Shown here: in pieces, positions 6,345 through 7,820 of the stretch | How the letters are laid out: every line of letters starts with the position of its first letter | Position numbering within the stretch: position 1 is the stretch's first letter | Assembly: GCA_903867275.1 (NCBI GenBank) | Contig: CAIPQY010000334.1 | Coordinates: 1 to 7,820 of the forward strand | Direction: 5' to 3' | Source of the DNA: an uncultured bacterium | Lineage (GTDB): Bacteria; Planctomycetota; Phycisphaerae; Phycisphaerales; SM1A02 | DNA: 7,820 nt | The notes under the pieces: model-generated | The model's database searches: none | What the model was told of the DNA's origin: nothing | The model's input: the letters and a program-made list of their open reading frames with translations, nothing else | Translations under genes and position numbers: made by a program

Positions 6345-7820
6345 AGCTCACCCTCGGATCCGCGACCGCGTACAGGATGTCGGCAAGCAGCAGCGCCACC
6401 ACGTTCACCACCGCGATCATCAGCGTGTCGGCCAGGATCAGCTCGCGATCGCGCAGGTCGATCGCCTCGATCACCAGACTGCCCATGCCGGGCACGCTGA
6501 AGATGCGCTCGATCACCACGCTGCCCGCCAGCATGGCCGGGAAGATGCCCACGAACATGGTGATCAGCGGCAGCAGGCTGTTGCGGAACACGTGTCGAAC
6601 CACCACGTCGTTGCGCGGCACGCCCTTCGCCTTCGCGGTGCGCACGTAGTCGGCGCTCAGGTTGTCGAGCATGCTCGCGCGCGTCTGCTTCGACAGGATC
6701 GCGAAGCTTCCGTACACCAGACACAGCACCGGCAGCGCCACGTGCCACAGCAGGTCGAGCAGCCATCCGGGTTGCCAGCGCCCCTGCGCATCGGTCACGG
6801 GCAGGAAGGTCATCAGGTCCGCGGCCGTGTCGTGCAGACCGCTCACGGGGAACAGGCCCAGATACTGCTTGTTGGCCAGGAAGCCGATCGCGAACACGCC
6901 CGCCAGCACGGTGGGAATGGAATACAGCGACAGGTAAAGCACGCCCGTGAACATGTCGAACCATCCGCCACGGCGCACGCTGGCGATCACGCCCGTGGGC
7001 ACGGCGATCAGGTAGCTGATCGGAAACGCGATCAGGTTGATCAGCAGCGTCACCGGCAGCGCGGCGATGATCAGGTCCCACACCGGACGGTTCTTCGAGA
7101 AGGCCACGCCGAAGTCGGCGGTGTCCAGCGAGATCACGTCGGGAATGATCGGAATGCCGCTGGTCGGATAGGGACCGGCCAGGAACGCGATCGTGGCGCG
7201 CTGACGCGTCTCCTCGGCCAGCGCCCACTTCTGGTGCATGGTCGCGGCGGCGGCATCCAGCTTGCCATGCGCCGCAGCCAGCGCGTCGATGCGCGCCTTC
7301 GCCTCGGGCCCGGTCGCCTTCGCTGCCGCGGCCTGCGCCGAATCCAGCACCACCAGCACATCGGTGAAGTCGGCGGGCTTCGCGCCGCCCTTGCCGTCCA
7401 GTCGCTCCACCAGCGGCGAGCCCACGGCACGCGCGGTGTCGGCCAGCGCGTCGCGGAACATGCGCACCGAACCCACGTACTCGCGTCGCGCTCCCTCGGC
7501 ATCGCGCTGCAGCGACTTGAACTGCCCGATCGCCTCGTCTCCCGTTGCCGGCGTGAACACCACCCTGGGCATGGGCGGCGGCACGAACACGCCCGCCAGC
7601 GACGGCAGATCGATCGCGCGCGGCATGGGCACGCGATCACCGCTCGGCGCGCGCAGATCGCGCTGCCCGAACTTCACCGGCGAGATGCGGCCGATCCAGC
7701 GCGCGTACTGCACGATCACCGGATCCGTCAGTCCGTAGCGGTCCTCGAGGTACGCCTGCATCTGCGCCACCTTGCTGGTGTCGCTCATCTGACCGCCCTG
7801 CACCTGCAGACCGGCGCCGA
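6337..7820 (-). CDS. ABC transporter permease, OppB/DppB family, with large extracytoplasmic insertion, 5'-partial
   Basis: This is the other inner-membrane subunit, and the first transporter gene of the run. Numbering from GTG 7803 gives 488 residues. However, the frame stays open to the window edge, and the first membrane helix of OppB is missing, so the true start lies outside. DRYGLTDPVIVQYARWIG (21-38) matches the segment that normally follows helix 1. The core continues at DFGVAFSKNRPVWDLI (230-245), with helices near 246-274, 283-309, 352-370, 409-430 and 458-480. The EAA loop is DYVRTAKAKGVPRNDV (385-400), and VIERIFSVPGMGSL (430-443) is typical. Between residues 51 and 229 lies an insertion of about 180 residues, first Pro-rich and then Ala/Glu/Arg-rich and helical, predicted to face outside the membrane. 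The gene ends TGA at 6337-6339, inside the OppC start region. Confidence 0.93.
   Translation of the reverse strand, partial: GAGLQVQGGQMSDTSKVAQMQAYLEDRYGLTDPVIVQYARWIGRISPVKFGQRDLRAPSGDRVPMPRAIDLPSLAGVFVPPPMPRVVFTPATGDEAIGQFKSLQRDAEGARREYVGSVRMFRDALADTARAVGSPLVERLDGKGGAKPADFTDVLVVLDSAQAAAAKATGPEAKARIDALAAAHGKLDAAAATMHQKWALAEETRQRATIAFLAGPYPTSGIPIIPDVISLDTADFGVAFSKNRPVWDLIIAALPVTLLINLIAFPISYLIAVPTGVIASVRRGGWFDMFTGVLYLSLYSIPTVLAGVFAIGFLANKQYLGLFPVSGLHDTAADLMTFLPVTDAQGRWQPGWLLDLLWHVALPVLCLVYGSFAILSKQTRASMLDNLSADYVRTAKAKGVPRNDVVVRHVFRNSLLPLITMFVGIFPAMLAGSVVIERIFSVPGMGSLVIEAIDLRDRELILADTLMIAVVNVVALLLADILYAVADPRVSYE
6351..6355 (-). promoter_or_regulatory. Shine-Dalgarno site of the OppC-type permease gene
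   Basis: GAGGG on the - strand lies within the final codons of the OppB-type gene, six bases before ATG 6344. It is the clearest ribosome-binding site in the window and fixes the OppC start despite the eight-base overlap with the upstream stop. Confidence 0.65.
7117..7653 (-). other. Insertion domain of the OppB-type permease
   Basis: This segment encodes residues 51-229 of the OppB-type protein. A typical family member joins the VQYxRW region to the DFGxS region within a few residues. The first part (about 51-86) is rich in Pro, Arg and Val and resembles a linker. The middle and end (about 88-205) have long Ala/Lys/Glu/Arg-rich stretches without Pro, as in helical hairpins or a coiled coil, broken near residues 136-146 by a Gly/Lys-rich turn. 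No hydrophobic segment is long enough to cross the membrane. I recognise no known domain in it. Confidence 0.7.

Noticed and set aside
4839..6500. Long + strand open frame of 553 codons across the OppC-type gene
   Set aside because: Its composition is His/Arg/Ala-rich with no recognisable motif, and it lies antisense to a certain permease gene. It is the usual product of high wobble GC.

Overview
This window is a compact, GC-rich bacterial chromosome segment with seven protein-coding genes and almost no intergenic space. Two genes run on the + strand: truA, cut at the window's left edge, and a BshB1-type PIG-L deacetylase. Five run on the - strand. In transcription order these are an OppB-type permease (cut at the right edge), an OppC-type permease, an OppD-type ATPase, a Bcp/PrxQ peroxiredoxin and dut, followed by a DegT/DnrJ/EryC1/StrS sugar aminotransferase. 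I see no rRNA, tRNA, CRISPR array, insertion sequence, attachment site or origin. No gene-free stretch exceeds 50 bases.

The organism is probably a planctomycete, perhaps of the Phycisphaerae type. This rests on recalled family resemblance: enlarged oligopeptide permeases with large insertions, a BshB1-like deacetylase, and a Pro-rich insertion in TruA. It is an inference that a database search would have to confirm. Very high GC at wobble positions produces several long spurious antisense reading frames.

Layout: 1-791 truA and 788-1477 bshB1-like overlap by four bases (ATGA). The deacetylase ends four bases from the end of the convergent aminotransferase (1482-2675). That gene is separated by 44 bp from dut (2720-3163), and the gap holds a good sigma-70-like promoter placed to give a leaderless transcript. 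dut lies 10 bp after bcp (3174-3659), which lies 37 bp after the OppD-type ATPase (3697-4854). The ATPase start overlaps the OppC stop by one base (TGATG), and the OppC start overlaps the OppB stop by eight bases. The transporter genes are therefore tightly translationally coupled.

OppB, OppC and OppD would form an inner-membrane importer for peptides or a related solute. No binding protein and no OppF partner lies inside the window. BshB1, Bcp, Dut and TruA are housekeeping functions: low-molecular-weight thiol synthesis, peroxide removal, dUTP clearance and tRNA pseudouridylation. The most unusual content is the transporter. OppB carries about 180 extra residues outside the membrane, OppC carries about four extra membrane segments, and OppD has both an insertion in its helical subdomain and a rewritten C-terminal domain lacking two of the usual cysteines. 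I found no evidence of a defence system or mobile element.
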